NCBI GenBank assembly: GCA_902727935.1
Contig: CACVAX010000038.1
Span: 23,393 to 87,392, forward strand
DNA length: 64,000 nt
Direction: 5' to 3'
Source of the DNA: an uncultured Sulfurovum sp.
GTDB taxonomy: Bacteria > Campylobacterota > Campylobacteria > Campylobacterales > Sulfurovaceae
Each line of letters opens with the position of its first letter. The stretch's first letter is position 1. Shown one piece after another: positions 23,104-31,345 of the stretch. Under the pieces are notes generated by a model, which was given only the letters and a program-made list of their open reading frames with translations, ran no database searches and had not been told where the DNA came from. The position numbers and the translations under genes are program-made.

Positions 23104-24012
23104 TTATCTATCGCACTTTCCTGCGATAATATAATTGACAACATTATCAATAAATACATTATTTTTATTTTCTTTGGTGTAAGCAATGTAAAATTTTCTA
23201 GCCATTGAATAGCCATAAATTCTCGATTCAAACAATTCACCACGTCTCACCTCATCGGCAATTGCATACTTAGAAATAACAGAAACAATTGGTTTATCTA
23301 AATCTGATTTTGCACGTTTAACACTTTGTAAGGCTGCTGTACTATTAGAAACTTCTGAAAGCACATCAAAACTCTTACAAGAAACGCCTAGTTCTTGAAA
23401 TACTTCAGAGATTAATTTGCGTGTATACGAACCTTGTTCTCGACAAATCCATTTAAAATCATACAACTCTTCAGTATTCACTGTTTTAGGCAAAGGTGAA
23501 CTTGAAAAAAGAACCAATTCATCATCAAACCATTCTCTATAAATTAAATCTGAATCTATTGCAGGAGACTCTATAAGACCCACATCAAACTTACGGTCTT
23601 TAAGTCCTTCTACAATCTTGTCACTGGTGTCAATGCTAAGCGTTACATCATTTCCAATGCTTTCACTAATAGAGTTTAAACACTCCCCTGGAATAACATA
23701 AGAACCAATAGTATAAGAAGCAGCCAATCGAAAAGTCATCTCTTTTTTAATAATTTTTAAAACATCTTTTTCAAGGCTAATAATCGATTTTTCTAACTGC
23801 GTGACAACTTTATAAAGTTCATCACCTTCTGCCGTTAACTTAATACCATTTTTCTTTCTATCGATAATTTTGGCTTCTAAATAATTTTCAATATATTTTA
23901 TTTGCTGGGTTACAGCTGGTTGTGAAATTCCTAGTTTAGCCGATGCTTTAGAAAAACTACGTTCTCTCGCAACCGTTAAGAAAGTTTCCATTTTTACAAA
24001 ATCTTTTAACAT
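23104..24012 (-). CDS. LysR-family transcriptional regulator
   Basis: This gene encodes 302 residues. Residues 5-65 hold the LysR winged HTH (METFLTVARERSFSKASAKLGISQPAVTQQ, split: FSKASAKLG then SQPAVTQQ). A helical linker follows, then an effector-binding domain from about 92 (FRLAASYTIGSYVIP) to the end, of the periplasmic-binding fold. No specific regulon is recognised. The gene is divergent from the helicase gene, with a 201-bp AT-rich spacer that may carry its operator. The effector is unknown; a CysB-like role is not supported. Confidence 0.88.
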   Translation of the reverse strand: MLKDFVKMETFLTVARERSFSKASAKLGISQPAVTQQIKYIENYLEAKIIDRKKNGIKLTAEGDELYKVVTQLEKSIISLEKDVLKIIKKEMTFRLAASYTIGSYVIPGECLNSISESIGNDVTLSIDTSDKIVEGLKDRKFDVGLIESPAIDSDLIYREWFDDELVLFSSSPLPKTVNTEELYDFKWICREQGSYTRKLISEVFQELGVSCKSFDVLSEVSNSTAALQSVKRAKSDLDKPIVSVISKYAIADEVRRGELFESRIYGYSMARKFYIAYTKENKNNVFIDNVVNYIIAGKCDR

Positions 24013-24091
24013 TTAAATACCTCGTGTGTTTTTCATATAATTTATTAGAATTATTATATCAAATTATATTTAAACTCTCTATAAGTTATTC

Positions 24092-24109
24092 AAATATTTT
24101 AAAATATTT
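24092..24109. promoter_or_regulatory. 18-base perfect palindrome in LysR/helicase spacer
   Basis: AAATATTTTAAAATATTT at 24092-24109 is fully self-complementary and lies 80 bases before the LysR start. It could be an operator, but in DNA this AT-rich chance is a fair alternative. Confidence 0.3.
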
Positions 24110-24189
24110 ATAAAAAATATTTATACCTTAGTACTTTAATAGCTAAGCGATTGTCAATGACTATAGAGCAGATTTAACCTTAAAAGTGT

Positions 24190-24195
24190 TATAAT
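24190..24195 (+). promoter_or_regulatory. Candidate -10 (TATAAT) of the helicase gene
   Basis: A perfect TATAAT lies 18 bases before the ATG at 24214, predicting a 5' leader of only about 12 bases with no clear ribosome-binding site. Confidence 0.45.
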
Positions 24196-24213
24196 AAATT
24201 AAAAAGTAATTAA

Positions 24214-26268
24214 ATGCAGGAAGTTATAAACGCGTTAAACGAAGCACAACAAGAAGCTGTTAAACACATTGATGGTTCTCTTCTTATTTTGGCTGGTGCT
24301 GGTTCGGGTAAAACAAAAACCTTAACCACAAGACTAGCGTATCTTATCTCAGAAGTTGGCATTGACCCTCTAAACACCTTAACTTTGACCTTTACCAACA
24401 AAGCTGCATCTGAAATGAGAGAACGTGCTTCTAAACTTATTCCTCCTAATGCATCCATGCCTTTACTCTGTACTTTTCATAAATTTGGACTACTATTTTT
24501 AAAATTTAACATCGAAAAGCTTGGACGTGCTAATAACTTTGTAATCATCGATAGCGATGATAGAAAACGCATTTTAAAACGTATTGCTAAAGAGCATAAA
24601 ATAGACTTGAACATCGCATTTATCTCTTCTGAAATTTCAAAATATAAGAACACATTATTAACAGCTGATGAAATTTTAAAAAAAGCAGAACTACCAGATT
24701 ATCGAAAAATTGCAACTATCTACAAAGACTACGAAGCAGAAATTACAGAAAACAATTTAGTAGACTTCGATGACCTGCTCATGCTTACCTATCAAATTTT
24801 AGAACAAGATGAAACTCTTAGAAAAGAGACCTCTTTGCGTTACCAATATATTATGGTAGATGAGTATCAAGATACCAATGAACTTCAATTTAAACTACTT
24901 GAACTCTTAGCTTCTGAACATAACAACCTCTGTGTCGTAGGAGATGATGACCAAAGTATCTATGGTTGGCGTGGGGCAAATATTCGTAATATTTTAGAGT
25001 TTTCAGAACATTTTAAAGGCACAAAAACAGTAAAACTAGAGACCAACTACCGTTCAACCTTTCCCATTTTAAAAGCAGCCAATGAACTCATAGAACATAA
25101 TTCTCAAAGAATTGGTAAAAAACTCACTTCGTTTAAAGGGGATGGAGACAAGGTAAAACTCTTTCACTCACTCGATGAGTCACTCGAATCCAGAAGCATT
25201 GCCAAAGAGATTAAAGTGCTACTAGATAAAGGTGTTCCCTCTGATGAAATCGCTGTACTCTACCGTATCAATGCACTTTCACGTTCACTAGAAGAAGGTT
25301 TTACCAAAGAAGAACTTCCATTTAAACTCTTAGGGGGAATGCGTTTCTACGATAGAGCCGAGATTAAAGACATGATTTCCTATTTTAGAGTTCTGTCTAA
25401 TCCTAATGATGACTTCTCTTTAGAACGTATTATTAACAAACCAAAACGTGGCATTGGAAAGGTCACCATAGACAAACTCAAAAAAGCAGCCTTTGAAAGC
25501 CAGTCTTCTATTTTTAGATTCTTAAAAGAACAGGATGTTGGGACAATTGTTAGTAAAAAAGCAGCCAATGCCTTAAAGGAGTTTGTGGCTAATATTGAAC
25601 TGCTTCAAAGTGAAATTAAACACTCGTTGCATAACTTTATTGAACTTTTTGAAGAGACCATTGGGCTAAAAAGATATTACGCTGCCATGATAGATGGAAC
25701 TGAACGTGTACAAAATATTGATGAATTCATTGGTTTCTTTCGAGAAGCCATTAGCCAAACACCAAACCTTGCACTGGATATCTTTTTAAATGAAATCTCT
25801 TTACAAAGTGACCAAGATAACATTGATGAAAATGCCATTACCATCATGAGTATTCATGCTTCTAAAGGCTTAGAGTTTGAACACCTTTATGTCATAGGAC
25901 TAGAAGAAGAATTTTTTCCTCTCTTAGGAGATGGATGTAACATGGAAGAAGAGCGTCGTTTGGGTTATGTTGCCATTACCAGAGCCAAATCTGACCTTAC
26001 CCTTTGTTATGTGAATTCACGTTTTTATAAAGGTCAGAGAAAAAACATCGAGAAAAGTCGGTTTTTAGGAGAAGCAGGACTTATTCAAGGCGAAGCACTC
26101 AAAATTTCTAAAGCACCTAGCTATAAAATTGGTGACTTAGTAAAACACAAAATCTTCGGAATCGGTCGTGTCCAAGCTGTCAATAAATCACGACAGGAGT
26201 ACAAACTAAAAATCAATTTTGGTGGCAATAAAAAAGAGATTTTAAGCTCTTTCGTACAGTCAGTTTAA
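24214..26268 (+). CDS. UvrD/Rep-family DNA helicase
   Basis: This gene encodes 684 residues. It is a superfamily 1A 3'-5' helicase of the UvrD/PcrA/Rep type for repair and fork restart. The Q motif LNEAQQEAV is at 8-16. Walker A is GAGSGKT near 27-33, followed by TFTNKAASEM, CTFHKFG, VDEYQDTN (motif II), GDDDQSIYGWRGA (motif III), TNYRST (motif IV), SIHASKGLEFEHL (motif V) and VAITRAK (motif VI). A C-terminal Tudor-like tail (KIGDLVKHKIFGIGRVQAV) is as in PcrA/UvrD. The stop overlaps truB by one base. Confidence 0.93.
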   Translation: MQEVINALNEAQQEAVKHIDGSLLILAGAGSGKTKTLTTRLAYLISEVGIDPLNTLTLTFTNKAASEMRERASKLIPPNASMPLLCTFHKFGLLFLKFNIEKLGRANNFVIIDSDDRKRILKRIAKEHKIDLNIAFISSEISKYKNTLLTADEILKKAELPDYRKIATIYKDYEAEITENNLVDFDDLLMLTYQILEQDETLRKETSLRYQYIMVDEYQDTNELQFKLLELLASEHNNLCVVGDDDQSIYGWRGANIRNILEFSEHFKGTKTVKLETNYRSTFPILKAANELIEHNSQRIGKKLTSFKGDGDKVKLFHSLDESLESRSIAKEIKVLLDKGVPSDEIAVLYRINALSRSLEEGFTKEELPFKLLGGMRFYDRAEIKDMISYFRVLSNPNDDFSLERIINKPKRGIGKVTIDKLKKAAFESQSSIFRFLKEQDVGTIVSKKAANALKEFVANIELLQSEIKHSLHNFIELFEETIGLKRYYAAMIDGTERVQNIDEFIGFFREAISQTPNLALDIFLNEISLQSDQDNIDENAITIMSIHASKGLEFEHLYVIGLEEEFFPLLGDGCNMEEERRLGYVAITRAKSDLTLCYVNSRFYKGQRKNIEKSRFLGEAGLIQGEALKISKAPSYKIGDLVKHKIFGIGRVQAVNKSRQEYKLKINFGGNKKEILSSFVQSV

Positions 26269-27098
26269 TGAACAGATTATTCGTCGTCAACAAACCCATC
26301 TTCCGTTCGTCTAACGGCTACATGGGTTACGTAAAAAGAAAGTACAACAGCAAAAAAGTAGGTTTTTCAGGAACCCTTGACCCATTTGCTACAGGTTGTC
26401 TCATCGTTGCCACTGGTCAGTACCCAAAACTGTTCCAGTACCTCAAAAAAACACCAAAAGCATATGCAGCTACCTTATGGCTTGGGGCTAACTCAGAAAG
26501 CCTAGACATTGAAAGTGTGGACTCTGTAAAAGTCATTGAGCCTTTAGCATTGGAAAACATAGAAAAAGTACTTCAAAGTTTAAAAGGTGAACTCACCTAC
26601 TACCCACCAAAATTTTCAGCCAAAAAAATCAATGGACAAAGAGCCTATGACTTAGCAAGAGCTGGTGAAGAAGTAAAACTAAAACAAATTACTTCCACCA
26701 TTCATGACATTAAACTCATAAACTACAAGCATCCTTTTGTGCATTTCAAAGCCACAGTTTCCGAAGGAACTTATATTCGTTCTTTAGGTGCTATAATCTC
26801 TGACAAACTACAAGTAGATGGCACACTTTCAAGCCTAACACGTCTTAATGAAGGTGAGTTTTTTTATGACAATGAAAAAGCACTCAACCCTTTAGAGTAT
26901 TTAAAAATTCCTCAAAATATCTACACAGGTGACCCAAAATTTTTAGAACTTGGTAAGAAACTTTATAGTGAGTATTTTGAGAGTAAAGAAGATGGTGAGT
27001 ATTGGGTAGAAACAGAAAAGTTTTTTTCAATTATTCAGATTCTTAATGGAGAAATTAAATATAAATTAAATCGTGTACATAAATTTAAAAGAGACTAA
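26268..27098 (+). CDS. truB: tRNA pseudouridine-55 synthase
   Basis: This gene encodes 276 residues. It makes the universal pseudouridine in the T-loop of tRNA. The catalytic Asp is in KVGFSGTLDPFATGCL. Further TruB blocks are KAYAATLWLG, YYPPKFSAKKINGQRAYDLAR (split over PPKFSAKKING and RAYDLAR) and SEGTYIRSL. The ATG overlaps the helicase stop (TAATG), giving a helicase-truB operon as in other Campylobacterota. csrA, often next to truB in relatives, is not present here. Confidence 0.93.
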   Translation: MNRLFVVNKPIFRSSNGYMGYVKRKYNSKKVGFSGTLDPFATGCLIVATGQYPKLFQYLKKTPKAYAATLWLGANSESLDIESVDSVKVIEPLALENIEKVLQSLKGELTYYPPKFSAKKINGQRAYDLARAGEEVKLKQITSTIHDIKLINYKHPFVHFKATVSEGTYIRSLGAIISDKLQVDGTLSSLTRLNEGEFFYDNEKALNPLEYLKIPQNIYTGDPKFLELGKKLYSEYFESKEDGEYWVETEKFFSIIQILNGEIKYKLNRVHKFKRD

Positions 27099-27113
27099 AA
27101 AATCTCTTTTAAA
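27084..27113. terminator. Bidirectional terminator after truB
   Basis: TTTAAAAGAGA (27084-27094) pairs perfectly with 27103-27113 around an 8-base loop that includes the truB stop. U-runs on both sides suit both truB and the convergent dps gene. Confidence 0.75.
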
Positions 27114-27119
27114 TAGCTA

Positions 27120-27569
27120 CTAAGAAACTGATGCTTTCAGCATCCAAATGTCTTTTTCAAGTTTTGCAATGTTTTCATCTGCAAACGCAATGGTTGTCGT
27201 GTCATTTAACTCAGAGGCAAAGTTAGAAAGTTCTTTAAACTCATATAAGAAGTGAATGTAATCTGTTTTAATAATCTCTAAAACTTCTTTAGTATCAAAC
27301 TCAGTTTTCTCTGTTTCCTCTATATGTCCATACTCAACTGCTTGTGCCATGGTTACCAATGGTTTTTGACCTAATTGTAAAACACGTTCTGCAGTATCAT
27401 CAAATAATGTTGCCATAGCAAGATACATCGTTTCAGTCATTGCATGAATTTCGTAAAATGCCATACCTTTAATGTTCCAATGTAAATTATGCAATTTAAT
27501 ATGCATTACCATCGCATCGGCTTGAATTTGTTTTAGTTTATTAATTGTTTTCATTTCAGCTGTTTCCAT
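27120..27569 (-). CDS. dps: Dps-family ferritin-like protein
   Basis: This gene encodes 149 residues. Dps forms a dodecamer that oxidises and stores iron and protects DNA during stress. The signature HNLHWNIKG carries His30. His42 (YEIHAM), Asp57 and Glu61 (FDDTAERV) complete the inter-subunit ferroxidase site. Length and all-helical composition fit. Two close start codons exist (MetGluThr and Met6). The longer is kept. The 130-bp region upstream is AT-rich, with no firmly identifiable Fur or PerR box. Confidence 0.88.
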   Translation of the reverse strand: METAEMKTINKLKQIQADAMVMHIKLHNLHWNIKGMAFYEIHAMTETMYLAMATLFDDTAERVLQLGQKPLVTMAQAVEYGHIEETEKTEFDTKEVLEIIKTDYIHFLYEFKELSNFASELNDTTTIAFADENIAKLEKDIWMLKASVS

Positions 27570-27734
27570 GTTATTATCCTATTTAAAATTTTGTGTAGGT
27601 ATTTTAACATAAAAGACTAACCGTTCATAGGATAAATAAGACAATTCATCGTAAAGTTAAGTATAAATTTATCTAAAAAATACTATTTTATGTAAAATAA
27701 TATGTGTTTTTATACATATATAAGGATGAAAGTT

Positions 27735-27944
27735 ATGATAGCTTATTCAAGAGAGGAAATTATCTCTGCTACTGATATGGCAAGAAATTTTTCATCTGCA
27801 CTTAATAGTATTTTAGAACATCGCAAAGAAAAATTAGCCATCTCTAAAAACAATAAACTTCAAGCTGTTCTTATAGATATAGAAAAATATGAGCAACTCA
27901 AAGAAGCCTATGACACTTTAAAATCTATAGAGCAAATTAAATAA
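27735..27944 (+). CDS. Phd/YefM-like antitoxin
   Basis: This gene encodes 69 residues from the ATG at 27735, which has AAGGA 8 bases ahead. Earlier in-frame ATGs at 27702 and 27726 lack one. IISATDMARNFSSALNSILE is the Phd/YefM DNA-binding start, followed by KLAISKNNKLQAVLIDIEKYEQL, the strand and 'xxVLIxxExYExL' end of that family (split here). It lies 22 bp ahead of a DUF3800 gene, the usual antitoxin-first order. It probably represses its own promoter and neutralises the partner. This is inferred from family and position. Confidence 0.75.
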   Translation: MIAYSREEIISATDMARNFSSALNSILEHRKEKLAISKNNKLQAVLIDIEKYEQLKEAYDTLKSIEQIK

Positions 27945-27966
27945 TTAGATATAATAAAGGACATAA

Positions 27967-28977
27967 GTGTATTTAATATATACCGATGAAACAGGAACAA
28001 ATAACCACCCAAACATACCTTTTTCTCTATATGGAGGATTAGTAGTACATGAATCAAGTGTACTAAAGTTTGAGATGCAAATTATTGAAATTGTTCAAGA
28101 GTTTTTAGGTTTCAATAACATGTTAGAAGCAGAAGTACATTTTACAGAAATTTTTAACTATGTATTTCATAATAAAAAACCATCAAAAGCTAGAAAACTA
28201 AAAGAGTTTGAAGAAGATATTTTTCCTTTAATTAAAAATAAAACCAAAGAGGATGTTACCCAATTTATTGCAGAACTCTTTCAACTTATCTCTAAAGCTA
28301 ATATTCCATTTTTCTTTTCTATTATTGATAAAAGAGATGAATATCATAAGCATCATTATTTAGGAAATGAAGAAATAAGTCATAATGCTTATGCATTTAA
28401 AGGGTTTATAAATATTGTAGATAGATTCTTAACAGAAAAACAAGAAATGGGACTCCTTGTAGCTGATGATTTTTCTAATCAAATTCCTAAAAAATTAAAG
28501 CTGCTCTCTAATATTGAATTAATTAGTGACGCAACTATAAAGAGTAATCCAAACGTTAAAGAGATTGTCTATAAACGAGTATTAGCTGAATCCCTCGTTT
28601 GGAAAAATAGATTTTTAAAAGATGTAATTCCTCAAAATAGTATTGCTCCTCTTAAATATAAGTTTGAATCAAATAGTTTTAATATTATCGACAATATAAA
28701 TTTTGTTTCTTCTAAAGAATCCATCCTTAATCAAATTAGTGATGTTTTACTTTATGTAATTAGAAAAATAAAAGAATATAACTTAGATAAAGAAGCTTAT
28801 CCTGAAATAAAAATATTTTGTGAAAATAAAGATTTACTTTCCTCAATTAATTTTCTTTATCAATCTGAAATCATTACAGAAGCTATTATTAATACAAGTG
28901 ACAATACATTAGATATAACGATGCGTTCTGGAATATTTTCTTCAATAAATCGAAATATAAAGAATAGCAACGGTTAG
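27967..28977 (+). CDS. DUF3800-family protein, putative toxin or nuclease
   Basis: This gene encodes 336 residues with a GTG start behind AAAGG. The N-terminus IYTDETGTNNH corresponds to the 'xxDESG' motif of DUF3800 (Asp7, Glu8). Further acidic positions appear in AEVHFTEIF, LLVADDFS and QISDVLLYVIR. This is the scattered D/E pattern of an RNase H-like metal site. DUF3800 proteins are poorly characterised and frequent near defence and mobile genes. Pairing with the Phd-like antitoxin suggests a toxin-antitoxin or abortive-infection module inserted between dps and ispE. Base composition is more AT-rich than the neighbours. Confidence 0.7.
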   Translation: MYLIYTDETGTNNHPNIPFSLYGGLVVHESSVLKFEMQIIEIVQEFLGFNNMLEAEVHFTEIFNYVFHNKKPSKARKLKEFEEDIFPLIKNKTKEDVTQFIAELFQLISKANIPFFFSIIDKRDEYHKHHYLGNEEISHNAYAFKGFINIVDRFLTEKQEMGLLVADDFSNQIPKKLKLLSNIELISDATIKSNPNVKEIVYKRVLAESLVWKNRFLKDVIPQNSIAPLKYKFESNSFNIIDNINFVSSKESILNQISDVLLYVIRKIKEYNLDKEAYPEIKIFCENKDLLSSINFLYQSEIITEAIINTSDNTLDITMRSGIFSSINRNIKNSNG

Positions 28978-29058
28978 CACCTTGTCGCATAAGCTACGAC
29001 TGCTACTCTTAGAATAACTATAACACATATTGTATTAAATGTCAAATGGAGAAATAAA

Positions 29059-29817
29059 ATGACCCAAAAAGCCCACGCAAAAATAAACACTTTCCTAAAA
29101 ATAACAGGTCACCAAAATGGTTACCATACCCTACTTTCTCGTTTTGTAAAAGTTCCACACCTCTACGATACTATTACTTTTGTACCTCAAAAATGTGAGA
29201 ACTTTAGCATAGAAGGTTGTGGAAATGTTCCAACTAAGAGCAATACCATCTACAAATCTTTTTTAGCCATGCAAAACGAACTGAATCTTGAAACAGACTT
29301 TTTTAACCATCATAAAGTTGTTGTTGAGAAAAATATTCCCTCAGGTGCTGGTCTTGGTGGTGGGTCTTCCGATGCTGCTGCTTTTATGCGTTTGTTTAAT
29401 GAAGTTTGTAATTTAAACATTGACACCCCTACTTTGGCTAAAATTGGTTCAAAAGTTGGTGCAGATATTCCATTTTTTGTTTATGATTATGATGCTGCCA
29501 ATGTTTCAGGATTTGGAGAAATAGTGAAAGAATTTAAAGATGAAGTATTTGAAATAAAACTTTATACACCAAATATTCATTGTGACACAGCTTTGGTTTA
29601 TAAAACCTTTAAACGTGAATTGTTCGATGAAATCGAAGCTACAAGCTTTGAAGGTTGGGAAAAACTTTCTTCTAAAAAAGTGCTAAACAATGTGGATGCT
29701 ATCATGGCAAATGATTTATATAAAGCTTCACTCATTGCCTATCCTGAACTTCAAAAAGAACAACCTAAAGATTGGTATTTTTCAGGTTCGGGAAGTACTT
29801 TTTTTAGTATTCAATAG
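29059..29817 (+). CDS. ispE: 4-diphosphocytidyl-2-C-methyl-D-erythritol kinase
   Basis: This gene encodes 252 residues. It is a GHMP kinase of the MEP isoprenoid pathway, phosphorylating CDP-methylerythritol. KAHAKINTFLKITG is the IspE start with the substrate Lys. The ATP loop is IPSGAGLGGGSSDAAAFM (about 93-110). Asp of GADIPFFVYD is the catalytic base. The C-terminal block is YFSGSGSTFF. TGGAG precedes the ATG. The following gene is an alpha/beta-hydrolase lipoprotein, not smpB as in many relatives. Confidence 0.93.
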   Translation: MTQKAHAKINTFLKITGHQNGYHTLLSRFVKVPHLYDTITFVPQKCENFSIEGCGNVPTKSNTIYKSFLAMQNELNLETDFFNHHKVVVEKNIPSGAGLGGGSSDAAAFMRLFNEVCNLNIDTPTLAKIGSKVGADIPFFVYDYDAANVSGFGEIVKEFKDEVFEIKLYTPNIHCDTALVYKTFKRELFDEIEATSFEGWEKLSSKKVLNNVDAIMANDLYKASLIAYPELQKEQPKDWYFSGSGSTFFSIQ

Positions 29818-29830
29818 GAGCGTATTATTC

Positions 29831-30775
29831 ATGTACCGACAACTTATACTTTTTATAATACTTTTGCAAGTAACAGCGTGTGCTGATAGGCACGAAAATA
29901 AGATTCACTCTTTTCATAAAACGATTGACACTCAACATAAAAATAAAATGGGCATTAGTATTTACTATCAAAAAGAAAACACTATCAAACCTACTCTCTA
30001 CTTTTTAGCAGCCTCGACTTCTGACCGACGGAGTTATGAACATATCTATCACTATTTAGCCAACAAAGGTTATGTGGTTGTAGGACTCTCCACGGAAGGG
30101 TTTGCATCTGACTTTATGAGCTATCATTTTTATGATGCCATTAGCTATGCACGTCGTGTATGTAAAAAGAAAGGTTTAAGTGATGACAAACAGATAGGTC
30201 TTATTGGTCACTCGTCTGGGGCTGGTGTCCTTCCAAGTTTGGCCTATAAACTTTTTACTGAAGATAAACTCGGAGAAGACGGACGTTTTATTTTTGGTGC
30301 TTCCCCTTGGATTGACTTTCAATTTAAAAACTTTATGAAACTTCCCAAAGACACCAATTTTGTGACCCAACTTTTTGAAGATGACCACAGTACGGATCCT
30401 CGAATCTATTTAGACATCTACAAGCTCATGGATGTTAATCATAAAACATTTATGATGGTAAAACAAGGGGGAAACCACCAAACTCCTTTTTATGATAAAC
30501 CAAAAGAGTTAGTACAAAAAGGAGTTTATGAACCCATTGAAAATCTGGCTTCTTTTACCTTTTTTAAGAAAGATAAAGAGAAAATATTCTCTTCAAAAAA
30601 AATTATTACGGACTATGTAGACATTGAAGCTGAAGGAACATTACCAAGTAACAAAGACTACAAACAGATGCTCAATGCTTTTATACGTTCAAGAAGCTCT
30701 TTTGGCTGTAAACCTACCTCAAATTATGCTCCTAATCCTCGTGAAAAAGAGTGTTTAAACTATCAGAATAGATGA
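29831..30775 (+). CDS. Alpha/beta-hydrolase-fold lipoprotein
   Basis: This gene encodes 314 residues from the ATG at 29831. AGGAG lies about 10 bases before it, and the leader with lipobox (LLQVTAC, Cys17) then starts correctly. A longer reading overlaps ispE and is rejected. The serine-hydrolase nucleophile elbow is GHSSGAG (Ser128). The catalytic His is probably in GGNHQTP. The strand LYFLAASTSDRRSY and VVVGLSTEG fit the family. It is likely an envelope esterase or dienelactone-hydrolase relative. The substrate is unknown. It is 13 bp after ispE, so co-transcription is possible. Confidence 0.75.
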   Translation: MYRQLILFIILLQVTACADRHENKIHSFHKTIDTQHKNKMGISIYYQKENTIKPTLYFLAASTSDRRSYEHIYHYLANKGYVVVGLSTEGFASDFMSYHFYDAISYARRVCKKKGLSDDKQIGLIGHSSGAGVLPSLAYKLFTEDKLGEDGRFIFGASPWIDFQFKNFMKLPKDTNFVTQLFEDDHSTDPRIYLDIYKLMDVNHKTFMMVKQGGNHQTPFYDKPKELVQKGVYEPIENLASFTFFKKDKEKIFSSKKIITDYVDIEAEGTLPSNKDYKQMLNAFIRSRSSFGCKPTSNYAPNPREKECLNYQNR

Positions 30776-30842
30776 AAAATATTTTTAAATGCTCTCACTA
30801 TTTTTAATATTAAATAGTATAATAAACAGTAAGGAGCAACAA

Positions 30843-31295
30843 ATGATAGAACTCTTATCAACAGACTTATTATGGTGGCACTGGATTGCTTTTGGAATTT
30901 TTTTAGTCACCATTGAAATCTTCATAGGTACTTTTATGATGCTTGGCTTAGGCGTTGCTGCACTGCTTGTGGGTGCAACTGATATGCTGTTTAAAACCTC
31001 AATAGAAGTAGAACTTACTTTATGGATTGTACTCTCTTTAGCCTCTCTATACTTATGGTTTAAATACTTAAAAAATCCAAATGTTGAGACATCAGGACAA
31101 TCAAACTATGCTTTAGAAACACTGGGGGTCGTCACAAAGGAGATTCCTCATAATGGACGAGGAGAAGTAAAATTTGATACCCCTGTACTGGGAAACACCA
31201 CTTGGTTTGCTACCTCAAAAGAAACCATAAATGAAGGAAAACGTATTCAAATAGTAACAGTTAAAGGTCAACTTATAGAAGTTAAAAACGCGTAG
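30843..31295 (+). CDS. NfeD-like membrane protein
   Basis: This gene encodes 150 residues from the ATG at 30843, with AAGGAG 7 bases ahead. Two or three membrane segments (residues 10-75, including TIEIFIGTFMMLGLGVAALL) are followed by a C-terminal OB-fold (GEVKFDTPVLGNTTWFATS ... GKRIQIVTVKGQLIEVK), the short NfeD1b arrangement. NfeD proteins pair with SPFH/stomatin proteins and organise membrane domains. The SPFH gene follows 50 bp downstream. Confidence 0.85.
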   Translation: MIELLSTDLLWWHWIAFGIFLVTIEIFIGTFMMLGLGVAALLVGATDMLFKTSIEVELTLWIVLSLASLYLWFKYLKNPNVETSGQSNYALETLGVVTKEIPHNGRGEVKFDTPVLGNTTWFATSKETINEGKRIQIVTVKGQLIEVKNA

Positions 31296-31312
31296 GTTCG
31301 GTAACACCGAAC
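31296..31312. other. Small hairpin between nfeD-like and SPFH genes
   Basis: GTTCGGT-AAC-ACCGAAC at 31296-31312 sits directly after the nfeD-like stop. Its TAGGTTCG left arm recurs in the hairpin at 32212-32236 on the other side of the SPFH gene. It lacks a U-run, so it may attenuate or protect the message. Confidence 0.45.
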
Positions 31313-31345
31313 ATTAAAAACATTTAAATTTAAAAGGAATATAAA

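Noticed and set aside
24092..24109. 18-base palindrome as a firm LysR operator
   Set aside because: It is composed only of A/T in an AT-rich spacer and lacks the T-N11-A form, so chance is not excluded. It is listed only at low confidence.
28978..29058. Short reading frames or RNA gene between DUF3800 and ispE
   Set aside because: No coding or structural signal beyond the ispE ribosome-binding site was found.
29690..29830. Longer N-terminus of the alpha/beta-hydrolase lipoprotein overlapping ispE
   Set aside because: The start at 29831 gives a clean lipoprotein leader. The extension is in the wrong frame inside ispE and has no conserved features.
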